Source of the DNA: Glandiceps talaboti
Lineage: Eukaryota; Hemichordata; Enteropneusta; Spengelidae
Length of the DNA stretch: 64,000 nucleotides
Reading direction: 5' to 3'
NCBI RefSeq assembly: GCF_964340395.1
Contig: NC_135556.1
Location: 2,939,001-3,003,000, forward strand
The first letter of the stretch is position 1; each line of letters opens with the position of its first letter. The notes beneath the pieces are model-generated. The model saw nothing but the letters and a program-made list of their open reading frames with translations. It had not been told where the DNA came from and ran no database searches. The position numbers and the translations under genes are program-made. Below are positions 26,761 through 40,529 of this stretch, in pieces.

Positions 26761-27195
26761 GTTTGTGTTTGGAACAAAAGTTTAATTTCATACTATAGAG
26801 TTCACCAGCACAGATGAATATTCAAGGTTGAAAATTATACGTCATGCATTTTTAATAAGTTGTACAATAGGTAGAGAAGAATTGTGTACTATGTACATCA
26901 AAGAACTCACATTGCTTTGTATGGAGAAAGTGATGATGACGTACATGTAGTGGTCCGTATATTATGGTACCTGATAGAAATCAACCCGGAACTGTTTTAT
27001 ATGTTGACTGAAATAAACCTGGAACTATTCTATTAGATAATACAAAAACAAACAGTTTTATTTACATTAAAATCAAACGTTACTTAAAAAGGTCTGCTTG
27101 TGGACAGGAACGCTGTTGTAAAGGTACAGATGTACTCGTGCTAAAAACTGGTTTCAGAATATTAAATTTGCATACAACAAATATATTATTATTTA
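26761..27195. other. Non-coding stretch, nothing recognised
   Basis: No gene. A pair of imperfect GAACTGTTTTAT and GGAACTATTCTATTAG segments occurs near 26990-27035. Confidence 0.4.
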
Positions 27196-27199
27196 TTTA

Positions 27200-29095
27200 T
27201 TGGTCCTCAAGGTTATGTACATGTAGTATACAACTCACAAAAGTCCAAGCGACACAACTACACAAATACAAATACACTTAGTACACAAATACAACTTAGC
27301 ATTGATTTAACAATCTGACTTGTGATGGCTGAAGAGACAAAACTCTTGCTGTAACAAACTTTGGAGCATTTAAGACAGCTGTATCTTCGGCGACATGGGA
27401 GAATATCAAAATATGCATAAAGTGGATGTTTGTCATCAACAGCAATCACATGTGCCTTGCCCCGTATTCCACGATCAGTAAGATCGGAGAGAGCAAGAAT
27501 AGGCAGGCCCACAATTTTAGCAGCAGTGAAAGAAATTTTATTTCGATTGACAACAGAGAGCAGAGGGAAATAACATATGTTACAATACATGTAAGTTAAA
27601 AGAGGTTCAATAATGCTACGATATAGTAGCAGAAGCAGTTTAGTATCTATGTTGAAAGAGTGCAACCGGCGAAGCACGTGTTGGCATTTCTTATGGACAG
27701 CTATAGTATGATGTGTAAATGAGAGTTTATTGTCAAGGTTGAAACCAAGATATTTGTAAGACACCAAGTGTTCAACAAGCTCACCATTAATCACAATGGG
27801 GCTATCACTGCAGGCACTGCATTTCGACGAAAGTCAATGGTTATCTCTTTTGACACATTTAGCTCCAAAAAATTGTAGTACACCACTCAGAAAAATGTGT
27901 GGCTGAACTTCTATATACCTTCACAGAGTCTGCATTGTTCAGGAGAGCAAGTATGGCAGCATCATCAGAAAATTTAAAAAGCAAACTACTAGAATCAATG
28001 TTCTGACAATCATTTGTATACATAATAAATAAAATGGACTTAAAACACAGCCCTGTGGTGTGCCAGTATTAGTGGTGAGCATTGTAGATTTTGATTCACC
28101 AACCTTAACACACTGGGGTCTATCACTAAGGAAATTATAAACCCAATGAATGATCACAGAGGGGATATCAAGCTTCAGTAATTTCTGTATCATAATGTGA
28201 CGCTGTATGGTATTAAAAGCTGAGCTGAAATCTATAAATATGACCCTAGCGTAATTTCTAGCTGTATCTATGTGTTCTAGCACTTTCTGGAGAAGACAGG
28301 CAATCGCATCATCTGTACCTTTCCTGTGTTGATAAGCAAACTGATTTGAATCGAGTTTTGATGGAACATTAGTTAGAAGGTTAGAAAGAATCACTCTTTC
28401 TAGACATTTCATAATAAGGGAGGTGAGGGCTAACGGTCTATAGTAATTTAACTCTGTTGGGGGATATCTGTTTAGGGATAGGCACAACGGTTGATATTTT
28501 CCATAGGGTTGGAATAATGCCTGTGTCAATAGACTGCTGAAACAGAGGCTGTAATACAGGGCTGAGCTCATCTGCACAAGCACGGAGCAGACGGTTGGTA
28601 ATACTGTCGGGACCTAGGGCTTTGCTCGTCCTCATGCATTTGAGCTGCACTGCAACATCCTCGACAGTGATTGCTAAGTCACCAGGACAGGGTGACGGAC
28701 AAAAGGCCAGTAGCCTCTCACACTCCCCAGTGAAATCGTGTTTATCAAACCTAGTATAAAACAAATTAAGGTCTAAAGCAAGGGATGAGGAGACGGAAGG
28801 AGATGGTGCAGTATGCCTGTCTATCTTACCAGACATGTTTTTCAGATATTGAAAAGCCTTCTTAGTATTCATATCGCTAAACTCGTGTTCTAATTTCTCT
28901 CTAAATTTAACTTTAGCCTGTCTAATTTCTGTTTACAATGCCTTATTTGTACTATTAATTGCTTGTCTGTCTCTGGAGTGGAAAGCTGACTGTTTCTGTT
29001 TGAAAGTAGTTTTGATATCAGATGTACAGTAATCCAAGGTTTGGAATTAGGATAAATATATATGTGAATTGATATATCACAAAAGTTTACCAATG
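27200..29095 (-). pseudogene. 5'-truncated, frameshifted CR1/L2/Rex-like LINE (reverse transcriptase)
   Basis: Minus-strand frames joined by frameshifts encode, in order, a KPWITVHL segment upstream of the RT domain, IIPTLWKISTVVPIPK, LNYYRPLALTS, FIDFSSAFNTI, GTPQGCVLSP, a YTNDC/FSDDAA box (frameshifted near 28020), YKYLGFNLDNKLSF and a C-terminal HPLYAYFDILP segment. These are the RT palm motifs and tail of a CR1/L2/Rex-type non-LTR retrotransposon. The endonuclease domain is missing, as expected for 5' truncation. At least two frameshifts and internal stops make it dead. The 3' end (near 27200) is an AATAAATAAATAATAATA-like tail. Confidence 0.9.
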
Positions 29096-29099
29096 TGAC

Positions 29100-29955
29100 T
29101 TTGTCCTAATGCACGTTATCAAAAGTGAGGTATATTTCACAAGTAATATGCCAAGACGACATGGGGGATTGATAGTTACATAATTGTATTTGACATATGC
29201 AGAGTGGTACATGTAGTTGGACATTATTCAGAGTGGTACATGTCGTTGGACATTATTCAGAGTCATTTTTATCGCTTGAATCAGACTCACTTGCATGAAT
29301 CCTATGATGCATACATGTATGTATATGTACATATAGTATGTGTGCCAGTGTAATACACACCTTTCTAGAGAGATAACCTATGACCTTTAGTACAGTATTA
29401 TTTGGTTTCATATTCTGGATACTGTAGTATTCACATGGTTTAGTAGTCTATTCAGTGTAGTGTTAGTCTTCTTCAGGATAGGGAAGTAAAGTGTGATTTC
29501 AATGATGGGAAGTCTGCCTGTCTTAACAATGATTACATGTACATGTACATGTCCTGCTTGTACCATCCTAGACTGTTTTGTTAAGTTGTAAGTGACAGCA
29601 ATATGGTGGAGTAGAAAAAAAGACCAATCTTTTGGTCTTGTTCATACCTACCAAGATAGGAACTAAGGAGTGCCATAATTTTGAGTTGAATCTAATTTGA
29701 ATATTCTCCATCTCCAGTTAACTGACACTGACTGTGTAGATGTACTTGTTTACCTAAAATTTTGTTTGTCTATAGCCTAGTATTGGGACAGGGGTAACTC
29801 ATTGTCTGGTGATTTCCACATTTACCTCATCCACAGATATGAGACAACTCGGCCAAAACACTGAACAGTGAAATGACTTTATCTTTACCATTAAAATCAG
29901 TGAATATTAAACTAATTGGATACATGTGAATGTCATCCCTGTCTTTTTGATTTGT
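29100..29955. other. Non-coding stretch, nothing recognised
   Basis: Short local duplications (GAGTGGTACATGTAGTTGGA and GAGTGGTACATGTCGTTGGA near 29200-29245) and TACATGTA motifs. No gene. Confidence 0.4.
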
Positions 29956-29959
29956 AAAA

Positions 29960-32372
29960 CTGACATTGTCACTTTGAGGCATTGGTAGAACACTGCCATT
30001 GTCACTTTGAGGCATTGGTAGAACACTGCCACTGTCACTTTGAGGCATTGGTAGAACACTGCCACTGTCACTTTGAGGCATTGGTAGAACACTGCCATTG
30101 TCACTTTGAGGCATTGGTAGAACACTGCCACTGTCACTTTGAGGCATTGATAGAACACTGCCATTGTCACTTTGAAGCATTGGTAACACAGCCACTGTCA
30201 CTTTGAGGCATTGGTAGAACACTGCCATTGTCACTTTGAGGCATTGGTAGAATACTGCCATTGTCACTTTGAGGCATTGATAGAACACTGCCATTGTCAC
30301 TTTGAGGCATTGGTAACACAGCCACTGTCACTTTGAGGCATTGGTAGAACACTGTCATTGTCACTTTGAGGCATTGGTAGAACACTGTCATTGTCACTTT
30401 GAGGCATTGGTAGAACACTGCCATTGTCACTTTGAGGCATTGGTAGAACACTGCCATGGTCACTTTGAGGCATTGGTAGAACACTGCCATGGTCACTTTG
30501 AGGCATTGGTAGAACACTGCCACTGTCACTTTGAGGCATTGGTAGAACACTGCCACTGTCACTTTGAGGCATTGGTAGAACACTGCCATTGTCACTTTGA
30601 GGCATTGGTAGAACACTGCCATGGTCACTTTGAGGCATTGGTAGAACACTGCCATGGTCACTTTGAGGCATTGGTAGAACACTGCCATGGTCACTTTGAG
30701 GCATTGGTAGAACACTGCCATGGTCACTTTGAGGCATTGGTAGAATACTGCCATTGTCACTTTGAGGCATTGGTAGAACACTGCCACTGTCACTTTGAGG
30801 CATTGGTAGAACACTGCCATGGTCACTTTGAGGCATTGGTAGAATACTGCCATTGTCACTTTGAGGCATTGGTAGAATACTGCCATTGTCACTTTGAAGC
30901 ATTGGTAGAACACTGCCACTGTCACTTTGAGGCATTGGTAGAACACTGCCATTGTCACTTTGAGGCATTGGTAGAATACTGCCATTGTCACTTTGAGGCA
31001 TTGGTAGAATACTGCCATTGTCACTTTGAGGCATTGGTAGAACACTGCCACTGTCACTTTGAGGCATTGGTAGAACACTGCCACTGTCACTTTGAGGCAT
31101 TGGTAGAACACTGCCATTGTCACTTTGAGGCATTGGTAGAACACTGACATGGTCACTTTGAGGCATTGGTAGAACACTGCCATGGTCACTTTGAGGCATT
31201 GGTAGAATACTGCCACTGTCACTTTGAGGCATTGGTAGAATACTGCCATTGTCACTTTGAGGCATTGGTAGAACACTGCCATGGTCACTTTGAGGCATTG
31301 GTAGAACACTGCCATTGTCACTTTGAGGCATTGGTAGAACACTGCCATTGTCACTTTGAGGCATTGGTAGAACACTGCCACTGTCACTTTGAGGCATTGG
31401 TAGAACACTGCCACTGTCACTTTGAGGCATTGGTAGAATACTGCCATGGTCACTTTGAGGCATTGGTAGAACACTGCCATGGTCACTTTGAGGCATTGGT
31501 AGAACACTGCCATTGTCACTTTGAGGCATTGGTAGAACACTGCCATTGTCACTTTGAGGCATTGGTATAACACTGCCATGGTCACTTTGAGGCATTGGTA
31601 GAACACTGCCATGGTCACTTTGAGGCATTGGTAGAATACTGCCATTGTCACTTTGAGGCATTGGTAGAACACTGCCATTGTCACTTTGAGGCATTGGTAG
31701 AACACTGCCATGGTCACTTTGAGGCATTGGTAGAATACTGCCATGGTCACTTTGAGGCATTGGTAGAACACTGCCATTGTCACTTTGAGGCATTGGTAGA
31801 ACACTGCCACTGTCACTTTGAGGCATTGGTAGAACACTGCCACTGTCACTTTGAGGCATTGGTAGAATACTGTCATTGTCACTTTGAGGCATTGGTAGAA
31901 TACTGCCATTGTCACTTTGAGGCATTGGTAGAACACTGCCATGGTCACTTTGAGGCATTGGTAGAACACTGCCACTGTCACTTTGAGGCATTGGTAGAAT
32001 ACTGTCATTGTCACTTTGAGGCATTGGTAGAATACTGCCATTGTCACTTTGAGGCATTGGTAGAACACTGCCATGGTCACTTTCTGGCATTGGTAGAACA
32101 CTGCCATGGTCACTTTGAGGCATTGGTAGAACACTGCCATGGTCACTTTGAGGCATTGGTAGAACACTGCCATGGTCACTTTCTGGCATTGGTAGAACAC
32201 TGCCATGGTCACTTTGAGGCATTGGTAGAACACTGCCATGGTCACTTTGAGGCATTGGTAGAATACTGCCATGGTCACTTTGAGGCATTGGTAGAATACT
32301 GCCATGGTCACTTTGAGGCATTGGTAGAATACTGCCATGGTCACTTTGAGGCATTGGTAGAACACTTTACTT
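29960..32372. repeat. 33-bp satellite, about 73 copies
   Basis: Unit reads GTCACTTTGAGGCATTGGTA then GAACACTGCCATT, with CCATT, CCACT or CCATG as the main variable site and GAACAC or GAATAC as a second. Because 33 is divisible by three and the unit has few stops, frames of 742 and 685 codons (minus) and 268 codons (plus) stay open in several registers at once. That is expected of a non-coding repeat. Higher-order blocks are visible; for example the rare TTTCTGGCATT variant recurs exactly three units apart (near 32082 and 32181). Confidence 0.97.
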
Positions 32373-32479
32373 AGGATTGTGAAAATGATGTACATGAGAG
32401 AGTATTTCCTTATCTCTAGTCTTACACCTTACTTGTACTCGTACTTGTATTCCAGGATTTTGTAGGACAAGACAACTGT

Positions 32480-34750
32480 CTTCATGATACTATTGTATAC
32501 GGTACCCATTGTTGATATTAGTACTATTGTATGTGGTACCCATTGTTGATATTAGTACTATTGTATATGGTACCCAGTGTTGATATTAGCACTATTGTAT
32601 ACGGTACCCATTGTTGATATTAGTACTATTGTATACAGTACCCTTTGCTGATATTAGTACTATTGTATATGGTACCCATTGTTGATATTAGTACTATTGT
32701 ATATGGTACCCATTGTTGATATTAGCACTATTGTATAAGGTACCCATTGTTGATATTAGTACTATTGTATACAGTACCCTTTGCTGATATTAGCACTATT
32801 GTAAACGGTACCCATTGTTGATATTAGTACTATTGCATATGGTACCCATTGTTGATATTAGCACTATTGTATACAGTACCCATTGTTGATATTAGTACCA
32901 TAACTTATTGCTGATATTAGTACTATATACCCATTGCTGATATTAGTAATATTATATATGGTACCATTGCTGATATTAGTACTAATACTACTATTATACT
33001 TCTACTTCTACTTCTATACTGTGTAAACATCCTAAAAAGGATTATCATCACACAGGCGTAACGCTGGCGGCGTCCTTTAGATCTCACCCGTGTTCAGGTG
33101 AGCACGAACTATGGTACCATTGCTGATATTAGTACTATATACCCTTTGCTGATATTAGTACTATTATATATGGTACCCATTGTTGATATTAGTACTGTTG
33201 TATACGGTACCCTTTGCTGATATTAGTACTATTGTATATGTACCCTTTGCTGATATTAGTACTATTGTATATGGTACCCATTGTTGATATTAGTACTATT
33301 GTATATGGTACCCATTGCTGATATCAGCATTATTGTATATGGTACCCATTGCTGATAATAGTACTATTGTATATATACCCTTTGCTGATATTAGTGCTAT
33401 TGTATATGGTACCCATTGTTGATATTAGTACTGTTGTATATGGTACCCTTTGCTGATATTAGTACTATTGTATATATACCCTTTGCTGATATTAGTACTA
33501 TTATATATGGTACCCTTTGCTGATATTATCACTATTGTATACGGTACCCTTTGCTGATATTAGTACTATTGTATACGGTACCCTTTGCTGATATTAGTAT
33601 TATTGTATATGGTACCCATTGCTGATATGAGTACTATAATTGTATATGGTACCCATTGCTGATATTAGTACTATTGTATATGGTACCCATTGCTGATAAT
33701 AGTACTATTGTATATATACCCTTTGCTGATATTAGTGCTATTGTATATGGTACCCATTGTTGATATTAGTACTGTTGTATACGGTACCCTTTGCTGATAT
33801 TAGTACTATTGTATACGGTACCCTTTGCTGATATTAGTACTATTGTATATGGTACCCATTGCTGATATTAGCACTATTGTATATGGTACCCATTGCTGAT
33901 ATTAGCACTATTGTATATGGTACCCATTGTTAATATTAGTACTATTGTATATGGTACCCAGTTCTGATATTAGTACTATTGTATATGGTACCCATTGCTG
34001 ATATTAGTACTATTGTATATATACCCTTTGCTGATATTAGTACTATTGTATATGGTACCCATTGTTGATATTAGTACTGTTGTATACGGTACCCTTTGCT
34101 GATATTAGTACTATTGTATACGGTACCCTTTGCTGATATTAGTACTATTGTATATGGTACCCTTTGCTGATATTATCACTATTGTATACGGTACCCTTTG
34201 CTGATATTAGTACTATTGTATATGGTACCCTTTGCTGATATTAGTATTATTGTATATGGTACCCATTGCTGATATTAGTATTATTGTATATGGTACCCTT
34301 TGCTGATATTAGTATTATTGTATATGGTACCCATTGCTGATATTAGTACTATTGTATATATACCCTTTGCTGATATTAGTACTATTGTATATGGTACCCA
34401 TTGTTGATATTAGTACTGTTGTATACAGTACCCTTTGCTGATATTAGTACTATTGTATACGGTACCCTTTGCTGATATTATCACTATTGTATACGGTACC
34501 CTTTGCTGCTATTAGTACTATTGTATATGTACCCTTTGCTGATATTAGTACTATTGTATATGGTACCCATTGTTGATATTAGTACTGTTGTATATGTACC
34601 CTTTGCTGATATTAGTACTATTGTATATGGTACCCATTGCTGATATTAGCGCTATTGTATATGGTACCCTTTGCTGATATTAGTACTATTGTATACAGTA
34701 CCCTTTGCTGATATTAGTACTATTGTATATGGTACCCATTGCTGATATTA
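32480..34750. repeat. 34-bp satellite, heterogeneous
   Basis: Unit contains TATTAGTACTATTGTATATG then GTACCCATTGCTGA. Many subtypes occur (CCCTTTGCTGA, CCATTGTTGA, shortened TATATACCC forms) in recurring multi-unit blocks. It continues directly into the 29-bp form. It is interrupted at about 32990-33107 by a unique segment. Confidence 0.96.
32985..33107. mobile_element. Unrelated insert within the satellite
   Basis: GC-richer segment (CAGGCGTAACGCTGGCGGCG, CACCCGTGTTCAGGTGAGCA) with a (CTTCTA)n-like stretch at its left. Read on the minus strand this would be a short retroelement fragment ending in a TAGAAG repeat tail. It breaks the satellite period. The class is not identified. Confidence 0.45.
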
Positions 34751-36912
34751 GTACTATCGTATACCCATTGCTGATATTAGCACTATTGTATACCCATTGC
34801 TGATATTAGCACTATTGTATACCCATTGCTGATATTAGTTCGATCGTATACCCATTGCTGATATTAGCACTGTTGTATACCCATTGCTGATATTAGTACT
34901 ATTGTATACCCATTGCTGATATTAGTACTATTGTATACCCATTGCTGATATTAGTACTATTGTATACCCATTGCTGATATTAGTACTATTGTATACCCAT
35001 TGCTGATATTAGCACTATTGTATACCCATTGCTGATATTAGCACTATTGTATACCCATTGCTGATATTAGTACTATTGTATACCCATTGCTGATATTAGC
35101 ACTATTGTATACCCATTGCTGATATTAGCACTATTGTATACCCATTGCTGATATTAGCACTGTTGTATACCCATTGCTGATATTAGCACTATTGTATACC
35201 CATTGCTGATATTAGTACTATTGTATACCCATTGCTGATATTAGCACTATTGTATACCCATTGCTGATATTAGCACTATTGTATACCCATTGCTGATATT
35301 AGCACTATTGTATACCCATTGCTGATATTAGCACTGTTGTATACCCATTGCTGATATTAGCACTATTGTATACCCATTGCTGATATTAGTACTATTGTAT
35401 ACCCATTGCTGATATTAGCACTGTTGTATACCCATTGCTGATATTAGCACTATTGTATACCCATTGCTGATATTAGTACTAATGTATACCCATTGCTGAT
35501 ATTAGTACTAATGTATACCCATTGCTGATATTAGCACTATTGTATACCCATTGCTGATATTAGCACTATTGTATACCCATTGCTGATATTAGCACTATTG
35601 TATACCCATTGCTGATATTAGCACTATTGTATACCCATTGCTGATATTAGCACTATTGTATACCCATTGCTGATATTAGCACTATTGTATACCCATTGCT
35701 GATATTAGTACTAATGTATACCCATTGCTGATATTAGCACTATTGTATACCCATTGCTGATATTAGCACTATTGTATACCCATTGCTGATATTAGCACTA
35801 TTGTATACCCATTGCTGATATTAGCACTATTGTATACCCATTGCTGATATTAGCACTGTTGTATACCCATTGCTGATATTAGCACTATTGTATACCCATT
35901 GCTGATATTAGTACTATTGTATACCCATTGCTGATATTAGTACTATTGTATACCCATTGCTGATATTAGCACTGTTGTATACCCATTGCTGATATTAGCA
36001 CTATTGTATACCCATTGCTGATATTAGTACTATTGTATACCCATTGCTGATATTAGCACTATTGTATACCCATTGCTGATATTAGCACTATTGTATACCC
36101 ATTGCTGATATTAGCACTATTGTATACCCATTGCTGATATTAGCACTATTGTATACCCATTGCTGATATTAGCACTATTGTATACCCATTGCTGATATTA
36201 GCACTATTGTATACCCATTGCTGATATTAGTACTATTGTATACCCATTGCTGATATTAGCACTATTGTATACCCATTGCTGATATTAGCACTATTGTATA
36301 CCCATTGCTGATATTAGCACTATTGTATACCCATTGCTGATATTAGCACTATTGTATACCCATTGCTGATATTAGTACTATTGTATACCCATTGCTGATA
36401 TTAGTACTATTGTATACCCATGGCTGATATTAGTACTATTGTATACCCATTGCTGATATTAGTACTATTGTATACCCATTGCTGATATTAGCACTATTGT
36501 ATACCCATTGCTGATATTAGCACTATTGTATACCCATTGCTGATATTAGTACTATTGTATACCCATTGCTGATATTAGTACTATTGTATACCCATTGCTG
36601 ATATTAGTACTATTGTATACCCATTGCTGATATTAGCACTATTGTATACCCATTGCTGATATTAGTACTATTGTATACCCATTGCTGATATTAGTACTAT
36701 TGTATACCCATTGCTGATATTAGTACTATTGTATACCCATTGCTGATATTAGCACTATTGTATACCCATTGCTGATATTAGTACTATTGTATACCCATTG
36801 CTGATATTAGTACTATTGTATACCCATTGCTGATATTAGTACTATTGTATACCCATTGCTGATATTAGTACTATTGTATACCCATTACTGATATTAGCAC
36901 TGTTGTATACCC
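34751..36912. repeat. 29-bp satellite, highly homogeneous, about 74 copies
   Basis: Unit reads TATTAGCACTATTGTATACC then CATTGCTGA. It equals the preceding 34-bp unit minus about 5 bp (TGGTA), so it derives from it. Copies differ almost only by GCACT or GTACT and by ATTG or GTTG. Confidence 0.97.
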
Positions 36913-36924
36913 TTTGCTGCGTAA

Positions 36925-37740
36925 CACTAACAATTATCACAAATGTTGCTTTTGTGAATTATTTGTGATTGGTTGACCTGATGCTACATGCAAACTATCA
37001 CTAAATGCTTGTGTTCATTGAGTTACATGTAGGTCCATGCTAATGACATTGAATGATTTTACAGCATCATTCAAATTTTCCTACATTTGACAGTTTTCCT
37101 GAAACTTGATAACATTCTTCTAATCTTGTAGTTTTCTGTCAAATGTACATTAAATTATGAATTATTTTCAGGCATCAATTGGTTACAGGCTAGAGTTGGT
37201 GTGTGAATATTATACCACTAAATAACACCAAATACACAATTAATATAATTTGTTTACATGATTTATTTCAAGTTATGAGAATGGATAATATTTTAATAGT
37301 GATATGTGTTTTATTTTATTTTATTGTACACAGATACATGTATAAGACTGAGATAGCCTGACATACTATGAATACACTATGTACCAGTGGAAGCTATAGT
37401 TCACATACAAGTGAAACTGTTTAATAAGGTAACTGATATTTAAAGTATTATGTTCTGTAATAGTACAGGTTATTAATTCTGTTATCGTACAAGAATTAAA
37501 GTTCATAAATGCATGGTGAATTGTAGTCATGAATGAAAATTTGTTTGACAGTGTCAAAATAAACTTGGGAATAGATTCCGGATTTCTGCTAAATGTTTTG
37601 TCAATTTCTCCAGGACTATCAACAACCGATACATGTATGCACAAATGGAAAGAATGCATTCTTTATTAAACTTTAATACATGATCATGTATTCCTGATGA
37701 GAGTTTGTTTTCTATATTCTTTTGATATTTTTTAAAGGAG
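36925..37740. other. Intron or leader upstream of the ARAP coding start
   Basis: AT-rich sequence with no repeat. TTTTTTAAAG at about 37728-37737 resembles a 3' splice site before the coding exon, so upstream non-coding exons are likely but cannot be placed. Confidence 0.4.
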
Positions 37741-37766
37741 ATTGGTAGCATCGCAAATCCTTCAAG

Positions 37767-40529
37767 ATGGCTTCAGGGGTACAAGAATGGTTAACACAAA
37801 TAAAGTTGATGGAGTATGCAGATCTGTTTGAACAGTATGGATACATTAGTTTGACAGACTGTCTTCGCCTGACAGACACAGCTCTTATAGAGATGGGTAT
37901 TACCAAACAAGGTCATAGGAAAAGAATTATGTCACGTTTACCAGATTTGGCAAATAGTTCAAACCAACCCCAAAATGGAAGTCATGTGACAAGGATCATT
38001 TTACCCCCTGATGCAAATCATGTAGAAGATAATAAAAAGACTGAGAATGTTACCACAAATCAAAGTATGCCGGACATACCACCACTACCACCTAAAACAA
38101 CTAAAAGGACAGTTGTTAAAACTGCTGAAAGTACAGGATTACCAGATTTTGATTCACAGGAGTATGTTGATACAGCCCCTGAACCTGGTCCTGTACCTGT
38201 CCCGAGGATGTTTACTTCATCAGGACAAAGTCAGTTGCCACCAGGTAGGAAACCTCAACCACCAAGGAGACAGTTGCCAAATACAAACAAAGTAGACAAT
38301 CTCTTTGATGATCCACAGTATGTAGATACTGACAAAGATTCTGAAACAAAAGGAAATGTTTTAAAGAAAGAAACAAGTGATTCTTCTGTTGGCCCTACAC
38401 GTAGTGTGAAACCACCTATACAGCCAAGACCAATACTTCCACCAAGACCTGAAACCAAATCAAAGCCTGTGAAACCACCACGCCGAAAGCCAAAGATAGA
38501 CAATAAACAAACTACAGGCAATGGAAGGGAGCAGGAAGAACAACATGCAAAAACATACAACAAAGATGATAAACTTTTGAGATCAGGTAGTCCAGTAGGT
38601 CAAATTGATGGGGATGATGTGACCAGTTTACCACCACCACCACCAAGACCATTACCAAGAGCTGAACACAATTCTGTGATTGTTGACAAAGTCTCAGAGT
38701 CAGATATCAGTCAACGACCACCTGCTCCAATTCCTGGGATGGATCATAGGACAGCTGATAATAGTAGTCCTATACCAATTATAAAACAGGAAGATGTGAA
38801 CACTCCCTTAGATTCCGTGCAGCGCCCACCTATGCCTATTCCAAGGCCAATGATGGACAACTTGGGTGATATCATACAACGTCCAACATCATTATTTCTT
38901 AGTTCACCTGATCTTTCTGAACGACCACCTCTGCCTATCCCTAGGCCAGAGAGTTCTTTCTTGGGTGTTAGCCCAAATGTAAGTCCACATTCTTCCATAA
39001 ATTTATCTAAAGAGGGCAGTGAAGCACCTCCATTGTCACCATCTTCTCCTGCAACAACAAACATTCAGCGAATGCCTTCAAGGCTACCTCCGCCACCACC
39101 AAAAAGAAAGACAAGTGAGCTATCTGGAGCTTCTCAAACACCTGTTGATAAGACCCCAGAAGTAATAGATGAAGATAGTCCACTTGATGATTCACATGAC
39201 AACAGTACTGCATCTGATCCTGAAGGTGATGACTATATTGATATGACACAAGGTTCAATAACATACAATCAAGGTAAGGGCACTGATTCATTACGAGATC
39301 GACCACCGGCACCTCTCCCACTCACAGACAGAGATTCTGTGAGAAGATCCCAGCAAGGCTTTGAAGATATACCTTTTGTAGACCTTGTTCCACCAATGCC
39401 ACAACCAAGACCAACATCAAGACCTATTGGTATTGCAGCATCTGATAGCTTTGATGTCAACACCGATACTTTTGATCATAAAATACCTTCAAGGCCATCC
39501 AACCAAACATTTTCTAAATTTGTTTTACCCCCAGGTGATAGTGATATTCAGGATAAGCCTCTACCACCACCACCAACATTTGTGACAGAAAGGTCAGAAA
39601 ACAAACAACCTTCTGATGAAGATGAACTTGATATTTACACAGGAGCAGATGATTTAAATAATAAAAACTTTGAGATTGAACACATTGAAGGTAAAGAAGC
39701 CAATACAGTTATTACAGATGGAGAATTGGCATATGAACTGATTGTTAATAAACCTCGATCAAGGGTTCAACCTGTAAGCCAATCAACCCAGAACCAAAAA
39801 AGAGTTACTTCTAACTTGATTGATCTGTCAGCTTGTGACTCAACAGACTCATCTGGAGTGATTGAACCTGCTGTACAGCTGCCACCTATGCACGAACCTT
39901 GTGCCTATCAAACAACAAATTTAATTGACAATGATGTTGTACCAAGAAGTAAACGGGAAAGTTACAGAAGTAAACCACCAGACACCCCACCACCTCCACC
40001 ACCAATTGAGACATTGCCAAGTGAAATTCAAATAACATCCCCAAGAAATGACGACCAAGCTTCTTCACCACTATTTCGTTCTTTTGGAAAGAACATTAAA
40101 GACATGGACAGTGAAGATTTACCACAACCACAACCGCAACCACCTGTGCCACCTCCTAGGTCTGATTCTCATTCTCCGCCCTCAGAATACTCAGAACTAG
40201 AAGCACCAAAACCACAACAAACTGCCAAGACTGACTCACCACCACCTCTACCACCCTTTCCAGACAATGCATCTATGAGCATACGCCAACCTATAAGTGT
40301 ACCCATACCAACAGTTCCACGAAAGTCAGCTGTACCACCAGACCTTCCTATCAGAATGTTAGGACCAAAACAAATAAGGCCTTCTGTTCTATCCACAATA
40401 TCTATTGTACCTTTGAAAGATGAAACTGATGAAGAAACTACCAGAACAGGATATGACAGTGAGGATAGTGACACTAGTGAAGAATATTCTCCTGACAGTG
40501 AACTCAGAGGACTTGAAGTCTCTCAAAGG
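37767..40529 (+). CDS. ARAP: ARAP-type protein, exon 1: SAM domain and proline-rich linker
   Basis: Start of an ARAP-family Arf-GAP/Rho-GAP adaptor. Known members bind phosphoinositides and regulate Arf, RhoA and actin at membranes. Residues 1-921 are in this one exon. Residues 3-65 are a SAM domain (VQEWLTQIKLMEYADLF... ALIEMGITKQGHRKRI). The rest is a disordered proline-rich linker. I count about ten PxxxPR motifs (PVPVPR, PMPIPR, PLPIPR, PMPQPR and others), the CIN85/CD2AP SH3-binding pattern reported for ARAP1 and ASAP1. Candidate phosphotyrosine sites are EYVDT, QYVDT and DYIDM. The linker is about 880 residues, far longer than the roughly 220-400 between SAM and PH1 in vertebrate ARAPs. 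ATGG after CAAG is a good start context. The exon ends CAAAGG/GTATGT in phase 0; the frame stays open to 40685 only by entering the intronic repeat. Confidence 0.93.

Noticed and set aside
30167-32395. 742- and 685-codon minus-strand frames of 11-residue repeats
   Set aside because: Produced by a 33-bp satellite with no stops. Frames are open in several registers on both strands, with no conserved start, no codon bias and no flanking gene structure.
33040-33107. Possible tRNA or small RNA in the satellite
   Set aside because: GC-rich and partly palindromic, but no cloverleaf or A/B boxes could be drawn.
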